Source: a virus
DNA: 49,146 bases
Virus record (IMG/VR): IMGVR_UViG_3300014497_000003
Span: 1-49,146 of that record
Direction: 5' to 3' (one strand)
The notes under the pieces: generated by a model
The model's input: only the letters and a program-made list of their open reading frames with translations
Told to the model about the DNA's origin: nothing
Database searches by the model: none
Position numbers and translations under genes: made by a program
Part shown: positions 9,306 through 15,648 of the stretch, piece by piece
Position numbering within the stretch: position 1 is the first letter of the stretch
Layout: every line of letters starts with the position of its first letter

Positions 9306-9515
9306 ATGCTTACTCTGATGCTGGTGGTTGGCTTGTGTTCTGACGTTGGCTGCGATTACATTGACTTGACTAGCAGGGAGTCGGTAGTCAGTGATGCTGA
9401 CTGCTTCCAGAAGGCTGAGGCGTATAACGAGTACAACCGGTCTATTTCGGCAGATCCTCGCTTTGCCTGCATTGAACCAAGTAAGTACATATTGCTGGCT
9501 AAGAAGGAAATCTGA
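9306..9515 (+). CDS. Small cysteine-containing protein (moron-like)
   Basis: 69 residues with a short hydrophobic start (MLTLMLVVGLC) and four cysteines (Cys11, Cys16, Cys33, Cys54). AAGGATG precedes the ATG. It is a self-contained plus-strand unit, with promoter at 9247-9274 and terminator at 9528-9546, placed between minus-strand tail genes, the arrangement of a phage moron. The pattern of an early C-x4-C and a later DC loosely resembles DUF1482-type prophage proteins; this resemblance is weak. Function unknown; a cell-envelope location is possible. Confidence 0.55.
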   Translation: MLTLMLVVGLCSDVGCDYIDLTSRESVVSDADCFQKAEAYNEYNRSISADPRFACIEPSKYILLAKKEI

Positions 9516-9521
9516 AGCAAT

Positions 9522-9549
9522 AAAAAAGGCCCCGATTTAAGGGGCCTTT
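9522..9549. terminator. Bidirectional terminator between 9306 gene and major tail gene
   Basis: GGCCCC/GGGGCC stem (9528-9533 with 9541-9546). The minus-strand side is followed by six T, the plus-strand side by TTTGTG. It ends the minus-strand connector/major tail unit and the plus-strand 9306 unit. Confidence 0.75.
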
Positions 9550-9564
9550 GTGCATCTACAGAAT

Positions 9565-10293
9565 TTACGCCACTGTCACAACAGTAGTGTCGGACTTGGT
9601 AGGATCAGAAACAGAAGTAGCCGTGATTGTCGCAGTGCCAGCAGTCAAGCCGGAGACGCGACCAGAGCTGTTAACAGTTGCAACCAGTGGCGCGCTAGTG
9701 GTCCAAACTACGGCCTGATTGGCAGCGGCAGGCAAGATAGCCGAATCGATGTTGGTGACGTTTCCGATAGCCACACTGGCAGTAGCAGGTGTAGTTGTAA
9801 CGGATACGACGGCAATCGGAGTATCTTCAACGATTACGCTAGCCAGACCACCTGGGCGCGAGGTTGCGCTTGCAGTGATCGAGTAGGTAGCGATATCGTC
9901 GTAAGGGAACTCCTGGCTGAATTCGGTAAGAATGCAGAAGCCGATAACGGTGTTGATTGGGCCGGTAAGGCGCAACCAGATGTACGGTTGTGGGTCGGTA
10001 ACAAAGTGATCAAACAGCAATTGCTGGTTCGAGGTTGTGCCATCGTCACGCTTGGTAACGCCATCGATAGACACTTCGAAGGTTTTATAGGTGATCAGTG
10101 TGTCACGGAAGCCGCCTACGGAATCGTCTGCGGTAGCATCAACAGTGTCGGCGCTCATAGTCAGCGATTTGTTGCGAGCGGCACCCAGCGGAAGCCATGT
10201 CAGCGTCATCGGATCAACATCACCGCAAGCTAGAGCAAATTCTGCGAGAACGCTCTTACCTACGAATTTAGAACTTGCACAGTTAAGGGCCAT
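9565..10293 (-). CDS. Major tail tube protein with C-terminal Ig-like (BIG_2) domain
   Basis: 242 residues. The N-terminal ~155 residues (LTWLPLGAARNKSLTMSAD, FEVSIDGVTKRDDGTT, SQEFPYDDIATYSITAS) match lambda V-like tube proteins. Residues about 165-242 form a bacterial Ig-like domain (VWTTSAPLVATVNSSGRVSG, TATITATS). Such Ig domains decorate the tail surface in many siphoviruses. It is followed directly by a terminator. Confidence 0.85.
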   Translation of the reverse strand: MALNCASSKFVGKSVLAEFALACGDVDPMTLTWLPLGAARNKSLTMSADTVDATADDSVGGFRDTLITYKTFEVSIDGVTKRDDGTTSNQQLLFDHFVTDPQPYIWLRLTGPINTVIGFCILTEFSQEFPYDDIATYSITASATSRPGGLASVIVEDTPIAVVSVTTTPATASVAIGNVTNIDSAILPAAANQAVVWTTSAPLVATVNSSGRVSGLTAGTATITATSVSDPTKSDTTVVTVA

Positions 10294-10358
10294 TCTCGGC
10301 GCCTCCTATAAGGTTGTTGAGTATCGCCCACAACTGAGCGTATATTTCAAGCAATAGT

Positions 10359-10751
10359 TTAACACGTCAACTCAAAGTTAATCTCAGACCAGGGCCTGTT
10401 GGTTTCCGTGTAATAAGGCCCTTGAATGCTTCCGATTGCTCGAATCTGCATCATGCAGCTAGTTTCGAAGTTGGCGATTGCAGCATCAAATAGAGATTCA
10501 GCAAACAACTCAGCACCTTCTGTATCTCCAAGCGCACGACCATTAGCCCGACCTGTAACGATAACGCGAATATGCGGATACTGGATTTCTCCATTTGGAG
10601 AGCGTCCAGAGTCAGACCATACGGCGACGAATTTCTTTGTAGCGCTTCCTGTGCCGGCCTCTTCCCACATACCACGACTAATCGTATAGCCAGCCGTCGA
10701 AACGTAAGCCTCTAGCCAGTCTCGGAATAGGTTGATTGGTGTATGACTCAT
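10359..10751 (-). CDS. Tail terminator (lambda U-like)
   Basis: 130 residues. Position between the gp10-like connector and major tail protein, the start PINLFRDWLEAYV, and segments such as HIRVIVTGRANGRALGD and ETNRPWSEINFEL fit the tail terminator family that caps the tube. It overlaps the upstream gene by one base. Confidence 0.65.
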   Translation of the reverse strand: MSHTPINLFRDWLEAYVSTAGYTISRGMWEEAGTGSATKKFVAVWSDSGRSPNGEIQYPHIRVIVTGRANGRALGDTEGAELFAESLFDAAIANFETSCMMQIRAIGSIQGPYYTETNRPWSEINFELTC

Positions 10752-11164
10752 TAGACTTTCATCCCGCGTTGAATGATTGCATCGATTGCCGCTCGAGCAT
10801 CAGAATCTTCGAATGCCTTGCGCAGAAACTCAGGCTCACCGTCTTTATCCCAAAAATTACCACGAGACGGATCTGATTTTGATCGCGGGGTATTTGTTCC
10901 GAGAAGGGTGCCTTTTGCATCATGTACGGCAGCGGCATATGCAGCGGTGTATCCAATAGCCCCGACAACCCTAGTGCCGTAAGCAGTGATCTTTCTGTAT
11001 TGACTGTTTATAAGGTTGCTGGTGTCGATTGGTGTCATTGTTGCTGCAAAGGCTGACGCCTCAATAAGCACTTCCGTCAGCGTCTTCTCTGCTTTAGGCC
11101 CGGATATGTCGCCGAATATCTTGCGTAATTGCTGGCGTACTTCCTTAAGCCCCTTGACCGGCAT
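10751..11164 (-). CDS. HK97 gp10-like head-tail connector
   Basis: 137 residues. TPIDTSNLINSQYRK followed by GAIGYTAAYAAAVHDAKG is the characteristic pattern of the HK97 gp10 / minor tail family, expected between connector and tail terminator. The start overlaps the previous stop by one base. The C-terminal FLRKAFEDSDARAAID segment is also typical. Confidence 0.8.
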   Translation of the reverse strand: MPVKGLKEVRQQLRKIFGDISGPKAEKTLTEVLIEASAFAATMTPIDTSNLINSQYRKITAYGTRVVGAIGYTAAYAAAVHDAKGTLLGTNTPRSKSDPSRGNFWDKDGEPEFLRKAFEDSDARAAIDAIIQRGMKV

Positions 11165-11508
11165 CAGACAGTCTCCAGATCGTACTCATCCTCATAACCC
11201 ATAGCCGACATGCCATGACGAGCGATCTTGCGAATCTCTGCGGCTGATACTGCATCCCACGTTTGCGCGGTTGTGTCGCCGTATGCGATGCGGTCTAGGT
11301 AAGCTGGCCGAGTGTCGCCCGTGTAATAGATGTCCCGTGTTACGAATTCAGCGCCTTCAGTGTCGCGTGATTGGCGCGATACGCCTTCGTGACCACAAAG
11401 GATGGTGTATGGTGTTCCGTATGTTACGCCGCCGCCCCAATCGCCTTCTGCGAGCCTTGGGTACACGGTTGCAGTGTCGATCATGTACCACGCGGACATG
11501 AAGGCCAT
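11164..11508 (-). CDS. Head-tail joining protein, putative
   Basis: 114 residues (MAFMSAWYMIDTATVYPRLA...), with an acidic C-terminus. The start at 11508 overlaps the preceding stop as TAATG, with GGAAG upstream; a second in-frame ATG lies 9 bases later. Its place, second after the adaptor and before gp10-like, predicts a stopper/joining protein. The assignment is positional; the sequence has no motif I can name. Confidence 0.55.
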   Translation of the reverse strand: MAFMSAWYMIDTATVYPRLAEGDWGGGVTYGTPYTILCGHEGVSRQSRDTEGAEFVTRDIYYTGDTRPAYLDRIAYGDTTAQTWDAVSAAEIRKIARHGMSAMGYEDEYDLETV

Positions 11509-11897
11509 TAGCAGCACTTCCCGCCAGTCGATACCCATAGGCCGGCTGATGCGCCAGGTTCAGGAGGAATTACAGAGGCGGTACAACCAGAAGTGTCCAG
11601 CGCATTAAGAAGAGACCGCAGAGAGCGATACCTGTCAACAAAAGAGCCCCAGCGAAAAGACTGAGAAGCACCAGACGGAGCACTTTGCGAGCTAATCTGG
11701 CGATCCACATTGACATAGCCTGTAAGTCCAAGCAGGTACAGATAGATAAGAGCCTGAGTTGAGGCAGGATATCCAGCGCCATCAAGGCATGGCTGAATGA
11801 CCTCTACCGAATCAATCCAGAGTTGCAGCAAAAAATCTGGCGGGACAGGGATGCCGTACGCCAAAAAATATGCCTTGATGTCATCGATGCTTGGCAT
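11508..11897 (-). CDS. Head-tail adaptor protein, putative
   Basis: 129 residues (MPSIDDIKAYFLAYG...). It is helical, with WIDSVEVIQPCLDG and ALIYLYLLGLTGY, resembling adaptor (gp6-like / DUF7370-like) proteins that bind under the portal. The ATG at 11897 is used because AGGTGG lies 5 bases ahead; a GTG nine bases earlier is the alternative. It is the first gene of the connector-major tail unit, just after an extended -10. Confidence 0.6.
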   Translation of the reverse strand: MPSIDDIKAYFLAYGIPVPPDFLLQLWIDSVEVIQPCLDGAGYPASTQALIYLYLLGLTGYVNVDRQISSQSAPSGASQSFRWGSFVDRYRSLRSLLNALDTSGCTASVIPPEPGASAGLWVSTGGKCC

Positions 11898-11908
11898 TTT
11901 CGCCACCT

Positions 11909-11934
11909 GGAAAATAGTTTCCCATATTTTAGCA
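11909..11934 (-). promoter_or_regulatory. Extended -10 promoter and palindrome for the connector operon
   Basis: On the minus strand TGCTAAAAT (11934-11926) is an extended -10, identical to the one before the portal gene. The palindromic GGAAAATAGTTTCC at 11909-11922 covers the predicted start point; a near copy (GGAAAACTATTTCC) covers the -10 of the helicase promoter at 35077-35090. Confidence 0.45.
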
Positions 11935-11941
11935 CGGGCTA

Positions 11942-11970
11942 TTGACGTAGAATCTGCGAGGGAATAGCCT
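11942..11970 (+). promoter_or_regulatory. Promoter for the PhaZ cassette
   Basis: TTGACG, 17-bp spacer, TAGCCT on the plus strand, 33 bp before the small gene at 12004. It is divergent to the connector promoter. Confidence 0.5.
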
Positions 11971-12003
11971 ACGAATCACGCAATCAACCACAGGAAAAAC
12001 GAC

Positions 12004-12150
12004 ATGACCTTCACCGTACAGAAAGCCCGCAACACCTTCACCGTAACCAGCGGCGAAATGATCATCGGCAGTTTCAAGACTGAACAAGAAGCCAAAGCCG
12101 AAGCGGATCGAATGACAGCAGAATACGAGCGTGTACTGAGTTTCTTGTAG
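12004..12150 (+). CDS. 48-residue protein upstream of phaZ
   Basis: MTFTVQKARNTFTV..., 48 residues, predicted beta strands then a charged helix (TEQEAKAEADRMTAEYERV). AGGAAA precedes the ATG. It is first in the plus-strand cassette with phaZ 19 bases downstream. The shape (short beta hairpin, then a helix) is common among small phage and Pseudomonas proteins; no function is evident. Confidence 0.6.
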   Translation: MTFTVQKARNTFTVTSGEMIIGSFKTEQEAKAEADRMTAEYERVLSFL

Positions 12151-12169
12151 TCTCAACCAAAGGAATGCC

Positions 12170-12997
12170 ATGAGCTGCTTAACGGAAATAAAAACAACAC
12201 CATTCGTTTACCGCACAGTCATTATCGACGGACAGACAATCCGCACGGCTGTTCGTCCAGGCAAATCAACTCTTACGCCCCTGCTGTTTTTTAACGGTAT
12301 CGGCGCATCACTGGAACTTGTATTTCCACTTGTTGCCGCACTAGATCCGGATCTAGAGGTGATCGCCTTTGATGTGCCTGGCGTTGGTGGATCGGCAACA
12401 CCTCTGTTGCCTTACACCTTCAGCAGTCTTGCGCGACTCGTTACGAGAATGCTTGATGTGCTGGATTACGACGAGGTGACAGTTGCAGGCGTTTCATGGG
12501 GCGGATTCCTTGCTCAGCAGTTCGCCTACGATCATCCTAAGCGCTGCACAAAGCTGATTCTGGCTGCTACCTCTTCTGGCGTTACGATGGTTCCGCCGTC
12601 AATGAAGGTTCTGATGATGATGGCTAGCCCTGAGCGCTACACGAACCCTGAGCATATGGCTGCAATCGCGCCAGAGATTTACGGCGGCTCGTTTCGGAAT
12701 AATCCAGAGCTGTGCGCAAGTTACGCCAACAAAATGAAGGCGCCAACCTCGCAACTCGGGTACAAGCTACAAGGCATGGCAGTCTGGTGGTGGTCATCGG
12801 CATTCTGGCTGCATAAGATCAAGCAGCCGACTCTCGTTCTAGCTGGCAATGACGATCCGATCATTCCGCTGGTCAATATGGAATTCATCGCGCGACGCAT
12901 TCCTAACGCTGAAATGCACGTCATTGACGACGGGCATTTGTTTCTGGTGACTAAGGCTAAGGAGATTGCGCCGAAAATAATGAAATTTCTTGCTTGA
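12170..12997 (+). CDS. phaZ: Intracellular poly(3-hydroxyalkanoate) depolymerase (PhaZ-like)
   Basis: 275 residues, alpha/beta-hydrolase. The sequence closely follows the medium-chain-length PHA depolymerase of Pseudomonas: YRTV-x-IDGQTIRTAVRPGK, TPLL-x-FNGIGA-x-LELVFP, ALDPDLEVIAFDVPGVGGS, GVSWGG, LHKI-x-QPTLVLAG-x-DDP, IIDDGHLFL-like end. The predicted triad is Ser109 (GVSWGG), Asp228 or Asp229 (GNDDP) and His256 (DGHLF); all are present. The family hydrolyses stored polyester on PHA granules in the cytoplasm to 3-hydroxyacids. The C-terminal tail of about 10 residues seen in the bacterial enzyme is absent. It lies on the plus strand between minus-strand head and tail genes with its own promoter, as a moron. 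Release of stored carbon during infection is inference. Confidence 0.85.
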   Translation: MSCLTEIKTTPFVYRTVIIDGQTIRTAVRPGKSTLTPLLFFNGIGASLELVFPLVAALDPDLEVIAFDVPGVGGSATPLLPYTFSSLARLVTRMLDVLDYDEVTVAGVSWGGFLAQQFAYDHPKRCTKLILAATSSGVTMVPPSMKVLMMMASPERYTNPEHMAAIAPEIYGGSFRNNPELCASYANKMKAPTSQLGYKLQGMAVWWWSSAFWLHKIKQPTLVLAGNDDPIIPLVNMEFIARRIPNAEMHVIDDGHLFLVTKAKEIAPKIMKFLA

Positions 12998-13022
12998 CGG
13001 GATTGGATTGCGAGTCTAGTCT
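12994..13022 (+). promoter_or_regulatory. Promoter after phaZ
   Basis: TTGACG, 17-bp spacer, TAGTCT, overlapping the phaZ stop codon. With the terminator at 13121-13143 it defines a transcript of only about 115 nt. Confidence 0.5.
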
Positions 13023-13083
13023 CTGAGTTAAGCAAGACAAGCGCCCTGAACATCAGGCCCACAAACAAACCGAGGACACGACC

Positions 13084-13116
13084 ATGCTATGGCTCCTGCT
13101 GCTTATACTGATCTGA
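13084..13116 (+). CDS. Possible 10-residue hydrophobic peptide
   Basis: ATG to TGA encodes MLWLLLLILI, wholly hydrophobic. GAGG stands 8 bases before the ATG. It lies between its own promoter (12994-13022) and a strong terminator (13121-13143). It could be a leader or membrane-active peptide, or the transcript could be a small RNA. So short a frame may be chance; the support is the ribosome site plus the transcription signals. Confidence 0.3.
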   Translation: MLWLLLLILI

Positions 13117-13120
13117 TTCA

Positions 13121-13143
13121 AAGGCCCTTGACTGGGCCTTTTT
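13121..13143 (+). terminator. Terminator after the phaZ cassette
   Basis: AAGGCCC / GGGCCTT stem with a 6-base loop followed by T-run. It closes the short transcript from 12994. Confidence 0.75.
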
Positions 13144-13168
13144 ACTGCCAATAACTGAGGGTAAAGAA

Positions 13169-13531
13169 ATGTTCAAATGGCTAGCATCACTATTCAAGCG
13201 GAAACAACCAGAACATAAACCATCGATAAGTGAGCGGATGGCTGCTCGCGATATGTACGATGGCGCTTTTGCAGCTCCTTTGCGCACAAGCAAGGCACGC
13301 TCATCTTCGCCATCTCGTCACGCCACCTCTTCCCGTAGTCAGCCAGGTGACGTGTTGTCTAACCCGCTAAATCCAATGAATCCGATTGGCTTCAATAGTC
13401 CTGTCTACTACGATTCGACGCCGTCTTACTCGTCGAGTTCTTCATGTGACAGCAGTTCATATAACAGCGGTAGCAGCTATAGCTCTAGCGACAGCAGCAG
13501 CTCTTCATGTAGCAGTAGTGGTGGCGATTAA
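13169..13531 (+). CDS. Serine-rich low-complexity protein
   Basis: 120 residues. Residues 1-15 (MFKWLASLFKRKQPE) look like an amphipathic, membrane-associating start. The region to about 90 is polar, and the last 30 residues are almost all Ser, Tyr, Cys and Asp, ending CSSSGGD. GAGG lies 8 bases before the ATG, and a terminator follows 20 bases after the stop. Ser/Cys-tailed proteins of this kind occur in bacterial genomes without known function. Third element of the plus-strand insert. Confidence 0.6.
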   Translation: MFKWLASLFKRKQPEHKPSISERMAARDMYDGAFAAPLRTSKARSSSPSRHATSSRSQPGDVLSNPLNPMNPIGFNSPVYYDSTPSYSSSSSCDSSSYNSGSSYSSSDSSSSSCSSSGGD

Positions 13532-13550
13532 ATTTCGCGCACAAAACAAA

Positions 13551-13573
13551 GCCCTCCAAGTGAGGGCTTTTTT
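13551..13573 (+). terminator. Terminator after the serine-rich gene
   Basis: GCCCTC / GAGGGC stem (13551-13556, 13562-13567) followed by six T on the plus strand. The minus-strand side ends TTTGTTTTG, so it may also stop the small head genes reading the other way. Confidence 0.75.
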
Positions 13574-13574
13574 A

Positions 13575-13742
13575 TTACTTCCGTTTTACCTTTGGCTTAG
13601 GACTCGCAACCTCCAGCACCTTTACAGCCTCATCAGGCAGCGATACACACTTACCCTTAAGCCATTGCGGGCACGAGTCAGCCTCTACGATGTCGCCGGC
13701 CTCAAGGCCGTTCGTTGGGTATGTGACGCGAAATCGAGCCAT
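13575..13742 (-). CDS. Small head-region protein, 55 residues
   Basis: MARFRVTYPTNGLEAGDIVE..., predicted beta-rich with a Lys/Pro tail (SPKPKVKRK). The start shares one base with the preceding stop (TAATG). It is third in a chain of three tiny genes after the capsid gene. A structural or DNA-binding role is possible; no family is recognised. Confidence 0.6.
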   Translation of the reverse strand: MARFRVTYPTNGLEAGDIVEADSCPQWLKGKCVSLPDEAVKVLEVASPKPKVKRK

Positions 13743-13918
13743 TACTCTTTATCCTTTGGCGGGCGACCACGGCGAGGGGCTTCGATCTCTGCTGACTCTA
13801 CCTCGACTGCCTTGTTAACCAGAGTGACAGGCAGCGACTCATGCTTAACCCGTGCGCCAATCTCAAGCTCTACGCCGTCAACGAAGACGCCGCGCTCGGT
13901 AATCTCGAATTCTTTCAT
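13742..13918 (-). CDS. Small head-region protein with AT-hook-like tail, 58 residues
   Basis: MKEFEITERGVFVDGVELEIG..., ending EAPRRGRPPKDKE. RRGRPPK is an AT-hook-like minor-groove motif. It overlaps the preceding gene by 4 bases and the following by one. Function unknown; the tail could bind DNA. Confidence 0.6.
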   Translation of the reverse strand: MKEFEITERGVFVDGVELEIGARVKHESLPVTLVNKAVEVESAEIEAPRRGRPPKDKE

Positions 13919-14145
13919 GGGCGCACCGACTTATTAACATATTTTTCCGCTGTGCCTGGACGGAAAAGAACCAGATCAACGTTGCAGGTGGCAACTTCGT
14001 TGAAAGCCAAATCAGGATTCAGCGAGCGAATTCCGCGAACCTTTCGACCGTCCTGATCAGCAAGGTAAATAGTGCCGTCCTCTTCCTGCTTCAATGAAAG
14101 GTATACGCATTCTGGATCAATTTTGTATTCGAAATTCAAAGCCAT
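13915..14145 (-). CDS. Small protein after capsid terminator, 76 residues
   Basis: MALNFEYKIDPECVYLSLKQ..., beta-rich. GAGG lies 8 bases before the ATG. It is the first gene after the terminator that follows the capsid gene, so it is transcribed by readthrough or from its own weak promoter. Not recognised. Confidence 0.6.
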   Translation of the reverse strand: MALNFEYKIDPECVYLSLKQEEDGTIYLADQDGRKVRGIRSLNPDLAFNEVATCNVDLVLFRPGTAEKYVNKSVRP

Positions 14146-14160
14146 TTTTGTATCCTCAAT

Positions 14161-14183
14161 AAAAAGGGGCCAATCAAGGCCCC
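14161..14183 (-). terminator. Terminator downstream of the capsid gene
   Basis: On the minus strand GGGGCC / GGCCCC stem (14178-14183 with 14166-14171), then five T. It lies between the capsid stop and the next start. Confidence 0.8.
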
Positions 14184-14200
14184 TATTCTAACTCAGGCGG

Positions 14201-15211
14201 TTATGCGCCTTTAACGAACTGCGCATAGCCAGCGTTGCCAGCCATGTCGCGCTTGAACTGCGGCGCTACGGCGGTCATGATCTGGAAGCTGTACTCGTCG
14301 GTGAAGTTTTTACGTTCAATCGGCATGGTGGTAACAGGCATCGCAGTCAGGATTTCCAGCACTCGGCGCTCTTTCACAACGGCGAGGATTTCGTTCACTG
14401 GAACGGCAGTGGATGGAACGATGGAGACAACACCAGGGATTGCCATCAGGCGAGCCAGGATGGTGTTCTGCGGCGCTGCGGTCACGTAGTCGTTAACCGA
14501 TGCAGCGAACCAGTCACCGTAGTTCAGGTAGATGGTAGCGCCACCGTAGAAGTTCTTGGCTTGCAGGCCGAGAAGAACACGCTTGATCGCTTCAACCCAC
14601 TGAGCGCCAGTAGCGGTTACCAGATCGACGTTACCGAAGTTACCGGTAGCACGGCCTGGAGCAGTACGCAGACCGTAGATCTGGTTGCCGGCTACGTTGA
14701 ACTTGGTGTCGCCGTTGATCACGAGGTCTTCCAGCTTCTCAACGATACGGCGGTTGCCGTTGTCGCGCGTAGCGGCGTCCAGGTACTGCCAGCCACCATC
14801 TTGACGAGCAGCTTCAACATCGCGCCAGCCGAAGGTAAAGGTGGTGTCATAGATCGGCAGCGGGGTGCCTTCGTAATCAATGACTGGAGCGTCTGCTTTC
14901 GCACGGCTGCGGCCATCAATCGAGCTGTTCACTTCGCCTTGGTCACCGACCTTGGAGAAGTATTGCAGAACCTTGCCGATTGGCACGTTCTTTTGCAGGC
15001 TGGCCAAGTCAGTGAACACGCCAAGCTGCGCACGCTGCAAGGTGATCAGGTCGTTGTCGTAGGTAGCCCAAGCATCACGAGGGATGGTGTAGGCGTTACC
15101 AATCATCTCGCCTTCGCTATCTCGTGCGAGGCGCTCTTGACGGGCGTTGTGAGCGCGACGCTTGCCAATAACGGCAGCCTCTTGCTCTTTGTTAAAAGTC
15201 AGAATAGGCAT
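14201..15211 (-). CDS. Major capsid protein (DUF2184-like)
   Basis: 336 residues. The fold family is indicated by WATYDNDLITLQRAQLGVFT, an ITYEGTP-like DYEGTPLPIYDTTF segment, WRDVEAARQDG, and a conserved C-terminal part (VTTMPIERKNF, MTAVAPQFKRDM). This is typical of the DUF2184/PF09950-type capsid proteins that accompany DUF2213 proteases and DUF1073 portals. The gene is coupled to the decoration protein gene (shared base) and followed by a terminator. Its base composition is more G+C-rich and regular than the early genes, consistent with high expression. Confidence 0.85.
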   Translation of the reverse strand: MPILTFNKEQEAAVIGKRRAHNARQERLARDSEGEMIGNAYTIPRDAWATYDNDLITLQRAQLGVFTDLASLQKNVPIGKVLQYFSKVGDQGEVNSSIDGRSRAKADAPVIDYEGTPLPIYDTTFTFGWRDVEAARQDGGWQYLDAATRDNGNRRIVEKLEDLVINGDTKFNVAGNQIYGLRTAPGRATGNFGNVDLVTATGAQWVEAIKRVLLGLQAKNFYGGATIYLNYGDWFAASVNDYVTAAPQNTILARLMAIPGVVSIVPSTAVPVNEILAVVKERRVLEILTAMPVTTMPIERKNFTDEYSFQIMTAVAPQFKRDMAGNAGYAQFVKGA

Positions 15212-15648
15212 TATGCAGGCACCACGTAGGAGTTAGCGAGGATACGAACGTCACCAAGACCGTTTGCACTGATTGCGCGAGATGCGGCCTCGTCGAATAC
15301 GGCAACAGCTACTTCACCGGTTGCGGCTGCCTTGAACTGGCCGGCTACGATGCTGAGAACTGCGCCAGGGGCGTAGGTAGCAGCGGCAAAGCGAACGTTG
15401 AATTCGTACTGCGGAACAGGCTTGAATGCTTCGCCAGTCTCGCCGGACGGAACAGCGGTATCCACGGTTTCGCCGATGTATGCACGGTTGTGCATGATGA
15501 AGTAGTCAACCTTCGAGGTCGCGGCTAACTGGAACACGCCAGCAGTCACGGTAACAGCCAGGCCAGGCAGAATACTTGCGCCAGTCTTTGCGGTGCGCGA
15601 ATCAGGCTGTGCAAGATGCACAGGACCACGCCAGATAACGTTAGCCAT
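15211..15648 (-). CDS. Capsid decoration protein, putative
   Basis: 145 residues, Ala/Val/Gly-rich beta protein (LPGLAVTVTAGVFQLAA, AGQFKAAATGEVAVAVFDEA). This kind of protein lies directly between protease/scaffold and capsid in this head module and is found as a head decoration or stabilising protein. The assignment rests on position and composition. Confidence 0.65.
   Translation of the reverse strand: MANVIWRGPVHLAQPDSRTAKTGASILPGLAVTVTAGVFQLAATSKVDYFIMHNRAYIGETVDTAVPSGETGEAFKPVPQYEFNVRFAAATYAPGAVLSIVAGQFKAAATGEVAVAVFDEAASRAISANGLGDVRILANSYVVPA

Noticed and set aside
12350-12365. Palindrome CTAGATCCGGATCTAG within phaZ
   Set aside because: It lies in conserved coding sequence (LDPDLE) and lacks the half-sites of the dispersed operator; treated as chance.
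13128-13156. Promoter TTGACT-17-ATAACT for the serine-rich gene
   Set aside because: Its start point would fall after the ribosome site of that gene, and the -35 lies in the loop of a terminator.
13386-13937. 183-codon plus-strand frame after the serine-rich gene
   Set aside because: It overlaps the serine-rich gene, a terminator and three coupled minus-strand genes; composition is that of an antisense frame.
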